Assembly: GCA_035517495.1 (NCBI GenBank)
Contig: DATIYT010000103.1
Coordinates: 186,001 to 250,000 of the forward strand
Source: DASZHJ01 sp035517495
Lineage (GTDB): Bacteria > Pseudomonadota > Alphaproteobacteria > ATCC43930 > CGMCC-115725
Length of the DNA stretch: 64,000 nucleotides
Direction of reading: 5' to 3'
Position numbers and translations under genes: made by a program. The notes beneath the pieces were generated by a model. The model did not search any database and was not told the DNA's origin. It saw only the letters and a list, made by a program, of their open reading frames with translations. This document shows, one piece after another, positions 26,762 to 34,878 of this stretch; the stretch's first letter is position 1, and every line of letters begins with the position of its first letter.

Positions 26762-27213
26762 GCGTAATCCAATTTCAACCACAGAGGTACGGAGGACACG
26801 GAAGGATACAATATCAGCCTCCGCGACAACGCAACGGCGGTCTCAGCAATCTCTGTGACCTCGGTGCCGCCACGATGAAAATCATTATCCACGCGCTTCA
26901 CCTTGACCGCGGTCCCATAAGCGACGATCTCGGTGATGCCCTGGGCTATTTCGCCGGAATCGAACCGCTTCATCACCACCGCATCGGCGCCACGCTCGGT
27001 CGCTTCGCCAACCATGCGGTCGATCGCATGCTGGCGCGCCTCCTGGAGCATCGCCGTGTATTGCGTGATCTCGCCGCCGACGATGGTCTTGAGCCCGGCC
27101 GCGATATTGCCGACGATTCCGCGTGAGCGCACGGAGATGCCGAACACCTCGCCCAAGGTCTCCGAGACTTCGTGACCGGCGATCCGCTCGGTCGTGGCAA
27201 TCAGCATAGCCAT
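26578..27213 (-). CDS. YbjQ/UPF0145 protein with repeat-derived C-terminal extension
   Basis: Residues 1–108 are a full YbjQ-type heavy-metal-binding-like domain, with VRSRGIVGNIAAGLKTIVGG, an EARQHAIDRM helix, GADAVV and a terminal YGTAVKVKRV. The family normally stops here (E. coli YbjQ is 107 residues). In this gene the frame continues for about 100 more residues with no family resemblance. First it runs through a palindromic repeat (26773–26880), then out of frame into the start of the hydroxyacid dehydrogenase, overlapping it by 184 bases. The native stop seems to have been lost to the repeat insertion. Whether the long product is stable is unknown. Confidence 0.8.
   Translation of the reverse strand: MAMLIATTERIAGHEVSETLGEVFGISVRSRGIVGNIAAGLKTIVGGEITQYTAMLQEARQHAIDRMVGEATERGADAVVMKRFDSGEIAQGITEIVAYGTAVKVKRVDNDFHRGGTEVTEIAETAVALSRRLILYPSVSSVPLWLKLDYAWPFCSTQRWTPRRSGARNCRSICPTSRCASGLKQVTRARSRRRWCGGRSRACSRAFPISR
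26773..26880. repeat. imperfect palindromic dispersed repeat
   Basis: The left arm (26773–26803) contains TTTCAACCACAGAGG then GGAGGACACGG. The right arm (26850–26880) is its imperfect reverse complement, roughly 20 of 31 positions. Arms of the type ACCACAGAGG…GGAGGACACGGA recur in intergenic regions of many bacterial genomes, from memory. It lies between the YbjQ-domain end and the hydroxyacid dehydrogenase start codon. Only one copy was noticed in this window. Confidence 0.65.
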
Positions 27214-27375
27214 AGCTTCCCCCTCTCTTGTGGCGCCGGTGCGGCGCGCGGCAAGCCTAGCGAGCTCAGCAGGTCAGCCGCAAGGACGCCTCTATGAAAG
27301 GAGGCTCAATTGATTTGCTGCCCAGGTGCAGCCCACCCAAATGACGACACCCACTGCCATCGACCCATGACGCGC

Positions 27376-29004
27376 TTACTCCTTCACCACGCCGCCTTCG
27401 ACCGCCTTGATTTCGAACGCCGCCGCCATGAGAGCGAGGGTGTAGGGATGCTGGGGACGATCGAAGATCTGCGCGGCGTCACCCGCCTCCACGGCGACGC
27501 CGTCCTTCATCACCAGCACCTGACTTGCGAGCGCTCGCACCACGCGGAGGTCGTGACTGATAAAGAGGTAGGTGAGGCCGTGCTCAGCCTGAAGCTGGCG
27601 CAGCAGATCGACGATCTGAGCTTGAACCGACATGTCGAGCGCGGAGGTAGGTTCATCCAGTACCAGCAGCTTCGGCCGAAGCACGAGGGCGCGCGCGATA
27701 GCGATGCGCTGGCGCTGTCCGCCCGAGAATTCGTGCGGATAGCGGTCGATCGCGTCGGTATCGATTCCGACAACGCCGAGCGCCTCCTCGATCAGTTGGC
27801 GCCGCGCCTCGTGCGAATCGCCGATGCGATGCACCCTGAGACCTTCGCCCACGATCTCGCCGATCGAAAGCCGCGGCGAGAGGCTGGAGAACGGATCCTG
27901 AAACACGATCTGCAATTCGCGGCGGAGCGGTCGCATGTCGCGGGGCGAGAGCGCATCAATGCGGCGACCCTCATAGAGGATCCGGCCCTCGCTCTTGAGT
28001 AGCCGCAGGAGGCCGAGGCCAAGCGTGGTCTTGCCCGAGCCCGATTCGCCGACGACGCCCAGGGTCTCGCCCCCGCGGAGGCTCAGGTCGATGCCGTCAA
28101 CCGCCTTCACCTGACCCGTGACCCGGCGCAGCACGCCGCTACGGATCGGAAACCAGACCTTGAAGCCTTCGGCCGCCATAAGCGGCGGAGAGGGAGGGTT
28201 GCGCCGCACCGGGTCGCCCTTCGGCGCCGCGCTCAGGAGATGGCGTGTATAGGGATGCCGTGGTTGCTGAAACACTTCTGCCGTCGTGCCCATTTCGACG
28301 ATCTCGCCCTTGGTCATTACCGCGACGCGATCGGCGACCCGATGCACGATGGTGAGATCGTGGGTGATCAGCAGCAGCGCCATGCCGAGGCGACGCTGCA
28401 AGTCTTGCAGGAGTTTCAGGATTTGCGCCTGGATGGTCACGTCGAGCGCGGTGGTGGGTTCGTCGGCGATCAAAATGTCGGGCTCGTTGGCGAGCGCCAT
28501 GGCGATCATCACGCGCTGGCGCTGTCCGCCCGAAAGCTGATGCGGAAACGAGGCGAGCCTGCTCTCGGCGTCGGCAAGGCCCACTAACCGCAGCAATTCC
28601 AAAACGCGCGCATGGGCCGGTGGCCCGTGCATGGCCTTATGCAGATAGAGCGCCTCCGCCACCTGCTTCTCGACGGTGTGCAACGGGTTGAGGGAGCTCA
28701 TGGGCTCCTGGAACACCATGGCGATGCGATTGCCGCGGATGCGCCGCAGCACCTCGGGCGAGGCGCCCACGAGCTGTTCACCATCGAAAAACACGCGGCT
28801 CTCGGGTCCGTGGCGCGCCAGCGGATAGGGCAGAAGCTGCAGGATTGAAAGCGCTGTCACCGACTTTCCCGAGCCGCTCTCTCCCACCAGCGCCATGGTC
28901 TCGCCCCGACCCAGGTCGAAAGAGACGCCGCGCACCGCCTCAACGCGATGTCCCGGCACCTCGAAGGTGACCGAGAGATCGCGCACGGAGAGGAGGGAGG
29001 GCAT
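27376..29004 (-). CDS. yejF: dual-ATPase peptide ABC transporter subunit (YejF-like)
   Basis: A cytoplasmic ATPase of 542 residues with two fused nucleotide-binding domains. Each has Walker A (GESGSGKS and GESGSGKTT), signature (LSGGQRQRV and FSGGQRQRI) and Walker B (ILIADEPTTALDV and LLVLDEPTSALD). OppD/OppF-type C-terminal extensions (RHPYTRHLL and HPYTLALMAA) follow each domain. It energises the YejABE importer for oligopeptides, and in some bacteria microcin C or antimicrobial peptides. Its ATG at 29004 is preceded by repeat-derived sequence with only a weak ribosome-binding site. Confidence 0.92.
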   Translation of the reverse strand: MPSLLSVRDLSVTFEVPGHRVEAVRGVSFDLGRGETMALVGESGSGKSVTALSILQLLPYPLARHGPESRVFFDGEQLVGASPEVLRRIRGNRIAMVFQEPMSSLNPLHTVEKQVAEALYLHKAMHGPPAHARVLELLRLVGLADAESRLASFPHQLSGGQRQRVMIAMALANEPDILIADEPTTALDVTIQAQILKLLQDLQRRLGMALLLITHDLTIVHRVADRVAVMTKGEIVEMGTTAEVFQQPRHPYTRHLLSAAPKGDPVRRNPPSPPLMAAEGFKVWFPIRSGVLRRVTGQVKAVDGIDLSLRGGETLGVVGESGSGKTTLGLGLLRLLKSEGRILYEGRRIDALSPRDMRPLRRELQIVFQDPFSSLSPRLSIGEIVGEGLRVHRIGDSHEARRQLIEEALGVVGIDTDAIDRYPHEFSGGQRQRIAIARALVLRPKLLVLDEPTSALDMSVQAQIVDLLRQLQAEHGLTYLFISHDLRVVRALASQVLVMKDGVAVEAGDAAQIFDRPQHPYTLALMAAAFEIKAVEGGVVKE

Positions 29005-29049
29005 TCGTTCTCAGTTCTCGGTAGTCAGTTCTCAGTTGTCAGTTCTCAA
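29005..29049 (-). repeat. short tandem repeat behind the IVS-like remnant
   Basis: On the minus strand three to four near-copies of GAGAACTGA occur, spaced by ACAACT or CTACC (GAGAACTGACAACTGAGAAC…). Such tracts commonly follow four-helix-bundle IVS ORFs, from memory. The tract runs up to the YejF start codon. Confidence 0.7.
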
Positions 29050-29205
29050 GGTTCGGCCTGGCGCGTCGAATGAGGGAACCAAGCATTTTCTTGAACTCCT
29101 CGATTTCACCGGCTACTCGATCGTGAAGAACAAACGCTACCATCCGCAGGTCGCGAGCCAACAGCAAGAGGTATTCGAGCTGACGACCGAAAACCGATGA
29201 CTTCC
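29039..29205 (-). pseudogene. remnant of a four-helix-bundle (23S-IVS type) protein
   Basis: About 50 codons on the minus strand read RKSSVFGRQLEYLLLLARDL, then a helix VAGEIEEFKKMLGSLIRRAR before a stop at 29039. This matches the C-terminal third of the small four-helix-bundle proteins (about 120 residues) found in 23S rRNA intervening sequences and dispersed intergenic elements: a helix with LEYLLLLARDL, then a last helix ending MLxxLIR. The N-terminal two-thirds are absent. It fills the 200-base gap between yejE and yejF, which in intact operons is short. It is read here as a decayed insertion. Confidence 0.75.
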
Positions 29206-30276
29206 TCACACACTCTTCCTCGGATCGAATGCGTCGCGCACGGCTTCGCCGATGAAGACCAGCAGGCTCAGCATCAGCGCCAGGGTGACGAAAGCAGTGA
29301 TGGCGAGCCAGGGTGCGTTCAGGTTGTTCTTGCCTTGCTCCAGCAGCTCGCCGAGCGACGGCGATCCCACCGGCAAGCCGAAGCCCAGGAAGTCGAGCGC
29401 GGTCAGCGTGGTGACGCTTCCGCTCAGCAAAAATGGCGCGAAGGTGAAGGTCGCGACCATGGCATTGGGCATCACGTGACGCAAAATGATCACCCAATTC
29501 GAAACACCGAGCGCGCGCGCCGCGCGCACATAGTCGAAGTTGCGCGCGCGCAACACTTCGGCACGTACCAGGTCCACGAGACTCATCCACGAGAACAACA
29601 GCATTAGACCCAGGAGCCACCAGAAATTCGGCTGCACGATCGCCGACAGGATGATCAGCAGGTAGAGAACCGGAAGATTCGACCAAATCTCGATGAAGCG
29701 CTGAAACAACAGATCGGTGACGCCGCCGAAATAACCTTGGGTCGCTCCAGCGGCAATCCCGATCAACGACGACAGGACGGTCAGCACCAGCGCGAACAAC
29801 ACCGAGATGCGAAAGCCGTAGAGCAAGCGTGCCACCACGTCGCGCCCCTCGTCGTCGGTACCGAGCCAATCCTGCGCCGAGGGAGGCGACGGTGCGGGTC
29901 CCGTGAGGTCGTGGTTGATGGTGCTGTAGCTGAAGGGGATCAGCGGAAAGATCATCCAGCCCCTGGACTCGATCTCCTTGCGGACAGTGGGGTCGCGATA
30001 GTCCGCTTCAGTCGGGAAAAATCCACCGAACGTGGTTTCCGGATAGCTCTCGAAGACGGGGACATAGAACGCGCCGTCGTAGCGGATCAACAACGGCCGG
30101 TCGTTGGCGATCAGCTCCGAGAACAGGCTCACGCCAAAAATCGCGAGAAAAATCCAAAGCGACCAGTAGCCGCGACGATTGCCGCGGAAGATCGCGAGCC
30201 TGCGTTCAGTGAGCGGCGTAACGCGGACGCCCAGGATGCGGGCGGGCGTTGCGGGCGCCAGCGTCCCGGCGCTCAT
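29206..30276 (-). CDS. yejE: peptide ABC transporter permease (YejE-like)
   Basis: An inner-membrane permease of 356 residues. The first TM helix is LWIFLAIFGVSLFSELI; a long YejE-type periplasmic insert (YDGAFYVPVFESYPETTFGG) follows. The EAA loop is visible as EVLRARNFDYVRAARALGVS. It starts with ATG at 30276, overlapping the yejB stop by one base (TGATG), so the genes are coupled. It ends with the family-typical AFDPRKSV. The decayed IVS-like ORF begins directly after the stop. Confidence 0.9.
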   Translation of the reverse strand: MSAGTLAPATPARILGVRVTPLTERRLAIFRGNRRGYWSLWIFLAIFGVSLFSELIANDRPLLIRYDGAFYVPVFESYPETTFGGFFPTEADYRDPTVRKEIESRGWMIFPLIPFSYSTINHDLTGPAPSPPSAQDWLGTDDEGRDVVARLLYGFRISVLFALVLTVLSSLIGIAAGATQGYFGGVTDLLFQRFIEIWSNLPVLYLLIILSAIVQPNFWWLLGLMLLFSWMSLVDLVRAEVLRARNFDYVRAARALGVSNWVIILRHVMPNAMVATFTFAPFLLSGSVTTLTALDFLGFGLPVGSPSLGELLEQGKNNLNAPWLAITAFVTLALMLSLLVFIGEAVRDAFDPRKSV

Positions 30277-31349
30277 CAGCCCCGTGCCTCGAAATCGATC
30301 CGCGGGTCGACCATGGTGAAGCTGATGTCGCGGATCAAGGTCACGACCAGCCCGATCAGAGTGAACACGTAGAGCGTCGCGAACATGATCGGATAATCGC
30401 GATTGATCGCGGCCTCGTATCCCAGGAGCCCCAACCCGTCGAGCGAGAAGATGACCTCGATCAAGAGCGCGCCCGTGAACAGAATGCCGATCAATGCAGC
30501 CGGGAAATTGGCGATCACCAGCAGCATCGCGTTTCGGAAGACGTGGCCATAGAGCACGCGCCGCTCGCTCAGTCCCTTGGCCCGCGCCGTCACCACGTAT
30601 TGCTTGTTGATTTCCTCGAGGAAGGAATTCTTGGTGAGCATGGTGAGGCCGGCAAAGCTGCCGACAACCAATGCCGTTACCGGCAGCGTGATGTGCCAGA
30701 AATAGTCGAGAATGCGATGCGGCCAATCGAAGCTCGCCCAGTCGTCGGAGATGAGGCCGCGCAACGGGAACCAACTGAAATACGTGCCGCCTGCGAACAG
30801 CACCACCAGCATCACCGCGAACAGGAAGCTCGGGATTGAATATCCCACGATGATGACAAAGCTGGTCCAGACGTCGAAGCGCGTTCCGTCCTTCACGGCC
30901 TTGCGGATGCCGAGCGGTATCGAGATCGCGTAGCCGATCAGCGTGGTCCAGACCCCGAGCGAAATCGAGATCGGGAGCCTTTCTGCGATGAGCTGCACCA
31001 CCGGCCGGTCATGAGTGTAGCTGCGGCCGAAGTTGAAAGTGAGGTAGTCGCGCATCATCAGCGCGAAGCGCTCGAGCGGCGGCTTGTCGAAGCCATATTG
31101 CTTCTTGATCTGCTCGATGATCGCGGGATCGAAGCCGCGCGATCCCCGCGTCTGTCCCGAACTCGCGCCCACGTCGCCGCCGCCGCCGGAGACGCGCGCG
31201 GTGGCGCTCACCGCGGTGCCCTTGAGCTGGGCGATGATCTGGTCGACGGGCCCGCCTGGCGCCGCCTGGATCACCGCAAAATTGACCACCATGATCGCGA
31301 ACAGCGTCGGGATCATCAGCAATAAACGACGGACGATGTAGGCGAGCAT
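30276..31349 (-). CDS. yejB: peptide ABC transporter permease (YejB-like)
   Basis: A permease of 357 residues with the DppB-type N-terminus MLAYIVRRLLLMIPTLFAIM. It includes a YejB-specific cytoplasmic insert (KQYGFDKPPLERFALMMRDY) and the EAA loop (YVVTARAKGLSERRVLYGHV). The first periplasmic segment carries a Gly/Ser-rich stretch (RVSGGGGDVGASSGQTRGS), a common feature of the subfamily. It starts 16 bases after the binding-protein stop. It forms the membrane channel with YejE. Confidence 0.92.
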   Translation of the reverse strand: MLAYIVRRLLLMIPTLFAIMVVNFAVIQAAPGGPVDQIIAQLKGTAVSATARVSGGGGDVGASSGQTRGSRGFDPAIIEQIKKQYGFDKPPLERFALMMRDYLTFNFGRSYTHDRPVVQLIAERLPISISLGVWTTLIGYAISIPLGIRKAVKDGTRFDVWTSFVIIVGYSIPSFLFAVMLVVLFAGGTYFSWFPLRGLISDDWASFDWPHRILDYFWHITLPVTALVVGSFAGLTMLTKNSFLEEINKQYVVTARAKGLSERRVLYGHVFRNAMLLVIANFPAALIGILFTGALLIEVIFSLDGLGLLGYEAAINRDYPIMFATLYVFTLIGLVVTLIRDISFTMVDPRIDFEARG

Positions 31350-31365
31350 CGCGGTGCTCAGCCCG

Positions 31366-33207
31366 TCATTTACCGAGCTCGCTCTTGCGTTTGGCGAGCG
31401 CGTCGGCGCGCGTTTGGTCGTACCACCAAGTGTCGAATCCGGGATCGTATTTGGGCGTGATTTCCGGGCGGCCGTAGCGGTCCCAATAGGCGACGTTGAA
31501 GAACGGATAGTGCCATTGCGGGATGACGTAGTAGCCGAATTGCAAGACTCGATCGAGGGCGCGAGTGTGCGCGATCAGGCTCCGCCGATCAGGTGCCGAG
31601 ATCAGTCCCTCGATGATCTCGTCGACCACCGGGTCCTTCACGCCGAGCACGTTCTGGCTTTTCTGCGTGTCGGCGGCTTCGCTGCCCCAGTAGTCCCGCT
31701 GCTCGTTGCCGGGGGAGAGCGATTGCTGGAACAGCACGATGATCATGTCGAAGTCGAAATCTTCGGTGCGGCGCTCAAGCTGCGCCGAATCGATCGGACG
31801 AATGGTCGCGGTGATGCCGATGCGCTTCAGGTTCTGCACGAAGGGTTCGGTGATTCGTATGAACGTGCTGTCGGACGGCAACAGGATTTCGAATTCAAAG
31901 GGCTTTCCGGTCTCGTCCACCAGTTTTTCCCCCTTTACCGTCCATCCCGCCTGCTGGAGAAGCGCCAGCGCCTTTTTCAGGTTGTCGCGATTATTGCCGG
32001 AGCCATCTGTCTTCGGCGGCTCATAGGCCTCGGTGAAGACCTCGTCGGGAATACGGCCGCGGTAGGGTTCGAGAATCTTGAGTTCGTCGGGGCCGGGCAG
32101 ACCGGTTGCGCCCAGCTCCGAGTTATCGAAGTAGCTGCGAGTGCGCACATAATGGTCGTAAAAGAATGTCTTGTTTTCCCATTCGAAATCGAGTGCATAG
32201 GCAAGGGCCTCGCGCACGCGGCGGTCCTTGAAGATCGGCCGCCGCGTGTTGTAGCCGTAGCCTTGCATGGGCGCGACGTTCTGGTTCGGTATTTCCAGTT
32301 TCTTGTAGAGATCGGCGCGAAACGCCGGCGAGTCGTAGCCGGTCATCCAATCGCGCATGGTTGCCTCGATCCGCACGTCGTAGTCGTCGGCCTTGAAGCC
32401 CTCCAGTGAGGCGCCGCGATCCCGGTAATAGATGTAGCGCATGTGGTCGAAGTTGTTGCGCCCGCGATTGACCGGGAGATTGGCGCCCCAGTAGTCGGCA
32501 ACGCGCTTGTAGGTGACGGAGCGCCCGGGCTCCGACGACTCGACCTCATAGGGGCCGCTCGTGAGCGGTGGATCGAGCGAGGCGCGCTCGAAGTCATGAG
32601 TCGCGAAATAGGCCTTCGAGAGCACCGGCATCTCGCCGAGGATTTGCGCGAGCTCGCGGTTCTGCCCGTTCTTGAACGAGAACTTCACGCTGTGCTCGTC
32701 GCTCTGCTCGACCTTGACCACGTCGCCGTAGTAGACGCGAAACAGCGGCCGCCCCTTCTCGCGCAGCGTATTGAATGTCCAGATCACATCCTCGGGCGTG
32801 ATCGGCGTGCCATCATGGAAGCGCGCCTCCGGACGCAGGTGATAGATGACCCAGGTGTGGTCCTTGGGTATCTCCATGGATTCCGCGATCAGCCCATAGG
32901 CGGCGTCGGCCTCGTCGGAGGAACGGGCCGTCAGCGTGTCGTACAGCAGGCCCGCGCCGGCCGCCGGCACGCCGCGCAACGCGAAGGGATTGAAGGTGTC
33001 GTAGCTGGTGCCGACCGTGTACTCGCGAAACGTGCCGCCCTTGGGGGCGTCGGGGTTCGTGTAATCGAAATGCGTGAAATCGGGGCCGTATTTGAGATCG
33101 CCGTAGAGCGAGAGGCCATAGGTCTTGGTGACGTCGTCCTCCGCTGCGCTCGGCAACAACGGGCTCGTGGCAAGTATGGCGGCGATGGCGAAAACGGTCG
33201 CGCGCAT
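31366..33207 (-). CDS. yejA: periplasmic peptide-binding protein (YejA-like)
   Basis: An SBP family 5 protein of about 613 residues, the length of YejA. The signal peptide begins at MRATVFAIAAILATS and ends near PSAA-EDD. ATG at 33207 follows GGAG by 6 bases and is preferred over 33228. YejA hallmarks visible are YGLSLYGDLKYGPDFTHFDY, NPDAPKGG and FNTLREKGRP. It is the first gene of the order A-B-E-F and delivers oligopeptides to YejBEF. Confidence 0.92.
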   Translation of the reverse strand: MRATVFAIAAILATSPLLPSAAEDDVTKTYGLSLYGDLKYGPDFTHFDYTNPDAPKGGTFREYTVGTSYDTFNPFALRGVPAAGAGLLYDTLTARSSDEADAAYGLIAESMEIPKDHTWVIYHLRPEARFHDGTPITPEDVIWTFNTLREKGRPLFRVYYGDVVKVEQSDEHSVKFSFKNGQNRELAQILGEMPVLSKAYFATHDFERASLDPPLTSGPYEVESSEPGRSVTYKRVADYWGANLPVNRGRNNFDHMRYIYYRDRGASLEGFKADDYDVRIEATMRDWMTGYDSPAFRADLYKKLEIPNQNVAPMQGYGYNTRRPIFKDRRVREALAYALDFEWENKTFFYDHYVRTRSYFDNSELGATGLPGPDELKILEPYRGRIPDEVFTEAYEPPKTDGSGNNRDNLKKALALLQQAGWTVKGEKLVDETGKPFEFEILLPSDSTFIRITEPFVQNLKRIGITATIRPIDSAQLERRTEDFDFDMIIVLFQQSLSPGNEQRDYWGSEAADTQKSQNVLGVKDPVVDEIIEGLISAPDRRSLIAHTRALDRVLQFGYYVIPQWHYPFFNVAYWDRYGRPEITPKYDPGFDTWWYDQTRADALAKRKSELGK

Positions 33208-33336
33208 GGGCAGCTCCGGACGGGTCAATCGAGGCAGTTTATCGGAAAATGTGGCGCCCGTAGGGATTTTGCAGTCGCGCCGAGATACCCCTTCCGGAGA
33301 TCACACCCCGATCGGCGCTTTGGAGGGCGCGCCGAA

Positions 33337-34119
33337 TCAGGCCATCGACAGCAGCGCGCGTGCCGGCGTCGCGAGTCGGGGATCGCCGACCGCGACGATG
33401 CGGCTCCCGGAACCGAGACCGAGCGGGCCTCCTTCCCAGTCCGAGACGCTGCCGCCCGCGCCCTCGATCACCGGCACGATCGCGCAGTAGTCCCAGGGCT
33501 TGAGACTGGCTTCGACCACCAGGTCGATAAATCCGGCCGCGAGCAACCCATAGGCGTAGCAATCGGCGCCGTAACGCGGGAGCTTAACGGCCGCGCGCAG
33601 GCGCTGGAAACTCGCGGTTTCGCTGCCATGGAAAAGATCGGGCGAAGTGGCGAACAAGGTTGCAGACGCGAGTGTCGGACACGGCCGAGTGCGGATCGGT
33701 GCACCGTTGAGCCTCGAAGGATGCCCCGCCGCACCGACCCATCGCTCGCGCGAAATCGGCTGGTCGATCAGGCCCAGGATCGGCCGACCGCCCTCGGTCA
33801 AAGCAATCAAGGTGCCGAACAGCGGTATGCCGCTGATGAAGGACTTGGTGCCGTCGATGGGGTCAAGCACCCAAATCCGTTGCGCGTCGCTGCGGACGGA
33901 GCCGAATTCTTCGCCGAGGATGCCGTCGCTGGGAAATCGTGCTTCGATCAGCCGCCTGAGTTCGCGCTCGGCCTCGCGGTCCGCAACGGTGACTGGGCTT
34001 TGGTCCGGCTTGTCGTCGATTGCGACGCCGCGCCTGAAGTATTGTCGGATGATCTCGCCGCTCGCATCGGCAAGCGAATTCGCAAAGGCCAGCAGCGCGG
34101 CTTCAACCGGCGCCGGCAT
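33337..34119 (-). CDS. hisN: inositol-monophosphatase family phosphatase (HisN-like)
   Basis: A magnesium-dependent phosphatase of 260 residues. The metal-site motifs are visible: LGEEFG, DPIDGTKSF (D-P-x-D-G-T) and WDYC near the C-terminus. The phrase DPIDGTKSFISGIPLFGTLI is characteristic of the histidinol-phosphatase subgroup of the IMPase family used in alphaproteobacteria, so HisN (the penultimate step of histidine synthesis) is likely. It follows the cytochrome c gene by 7 bases. CysQ or SuhB activity is less likely. Confidence 0.85.
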   Translation of the reverse strand: MPAPVEAALLAFANSLADASGEIIRQYFRRGVAIDDKPDQSPVTVADREAERELRRLIEARFPSDGILGEEFGSVRSDAQRIWVLDPIDGTKSFISGIPLFGTLIALTEGGRPILGLIDQPISRERWVGAAGHPSRLNGAPIRTRPCPTLASATLFATSPDLFHGSETASFQRLRAAVKLPRYGADCYAYGLLAAGFIDLVVEASLKPWDYCAIVPVIEGAGGSVSDWEGGPLGLGSGSRIVAVGDPRLATPARALLSMA

Positions 34120-34126
34120 GTGTTGG

Positions 34127-34687
34127 CTACTGTCCCGCCGCGAGCGGCTTCGGCGTGTCCGAAAGGCTGTTCAAATAGGCAATCACGTTGGCACGGTCCT
34201 GGGGCTTGGGCAGACCGACGAAGGTCATCTTGGTGCCCCTTGCGAAAGCAGTGGGTTTGGACAGCCACTCGTTGAGGGCATCCACCGTCCAAGTACCACC
34301 CTTTTTCTTCAGCGCGTCCGAGAAGGAGTAGCCGTTGCGGTCATGGGCGATCTCGTCGCCGACGACGCCGAAAAGATTAGGCCCGATGCCATTCGGCTTG
34401 CCCTTGTCGAAGGTGTGACAGGCCACGCACTTCTTGGCTACGTCCTTGCCGGCATCAACGCTGGCCGAAGCGAGCAGCGGCCCGATCGATTGCACGGTCT
34501 CGGCGGGAGCTGCACCTTGCGCGGCCGCCGAGGGCGCGCCGCCGGCAGGCGCCGTCTCGACGGCGATCGCGGCATGCGCGAGTTGCTCGGGCGCGATCAA
34601 CTTGCTCGCCAGCAGGCCCGATCCCCAGGCCACGATGAGCGCCAGCAGCACCGATGCCAGAATCTTGTTCAGCTCGAACGACGACAT
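34127..34687 (-). CDS. membrane-anchored cytochrome c (CycM-like)
   Basis: A class I cytochrome c of 186 residues. An uncleaved N-terminal TM helix (ILASVLLALIVAWGSGLLAS) and an Ala/Pro linker precede the heme domain. The heme site is CVACH near residue 103, and the axial Met is in GTKMTFVGL. This layout matches the membrane-bound CycM/c552 proteins that carry electrons to cytochrome oxidase. The start at MSSFELNK is chosen; longer frames add non-homologous residues. It is divergent from kdsB, an arrangement common in alphaproteobacteria. Confidence 0.9.
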   Translation of the reverse strand: MSSFELNKILASVLLALIVAWGSGLLASKLIAPEQLAHAAIAVETAPAGGAPSAAAQGAAPAETVQSIGPLLASASVDAGKDVAKKCVACHTFDKGKPNGIGPNLFGVVGDEIAHDRNGYSFSDALKKKGGTWTVDALNEWLSKPTAFARGTKMTFVGLPKPQDRANVIAYLNSLSDTPKPLAAGQ

Positions 34688-34878
34688 TCGCCAAATCCCC
34701 TTGGGAGTCCCAAATCCCCAGGGAGGAAGAAACCCAATTTCGGCTGACAACTCAAACGAAATGTGATTGAAGCGCGTGGGCCGCACGCCGCCATACCCGC
34801 TTATCCTCTGGGCTTTTTTGTGCGGCATAACGCCGCAATGTCTGCGAGCGTGTCGAAACAAGGAGAACAGGGCTCGTA

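Noticed and set aside
27270..27330. Hairpin GCCTC…GAGGC after yejF as a transcription terminator
   Set aside because: The stem is only five pairs with an eight-base loop and no U-tract on the yejF strand.
29039..29869. A 276-codon frame overlapping yejE as one protein
   Set aside because: Only the last 50 or so codons, after the yejE stop, look like a protein; the rest is an out-of-frame reading of yejE.
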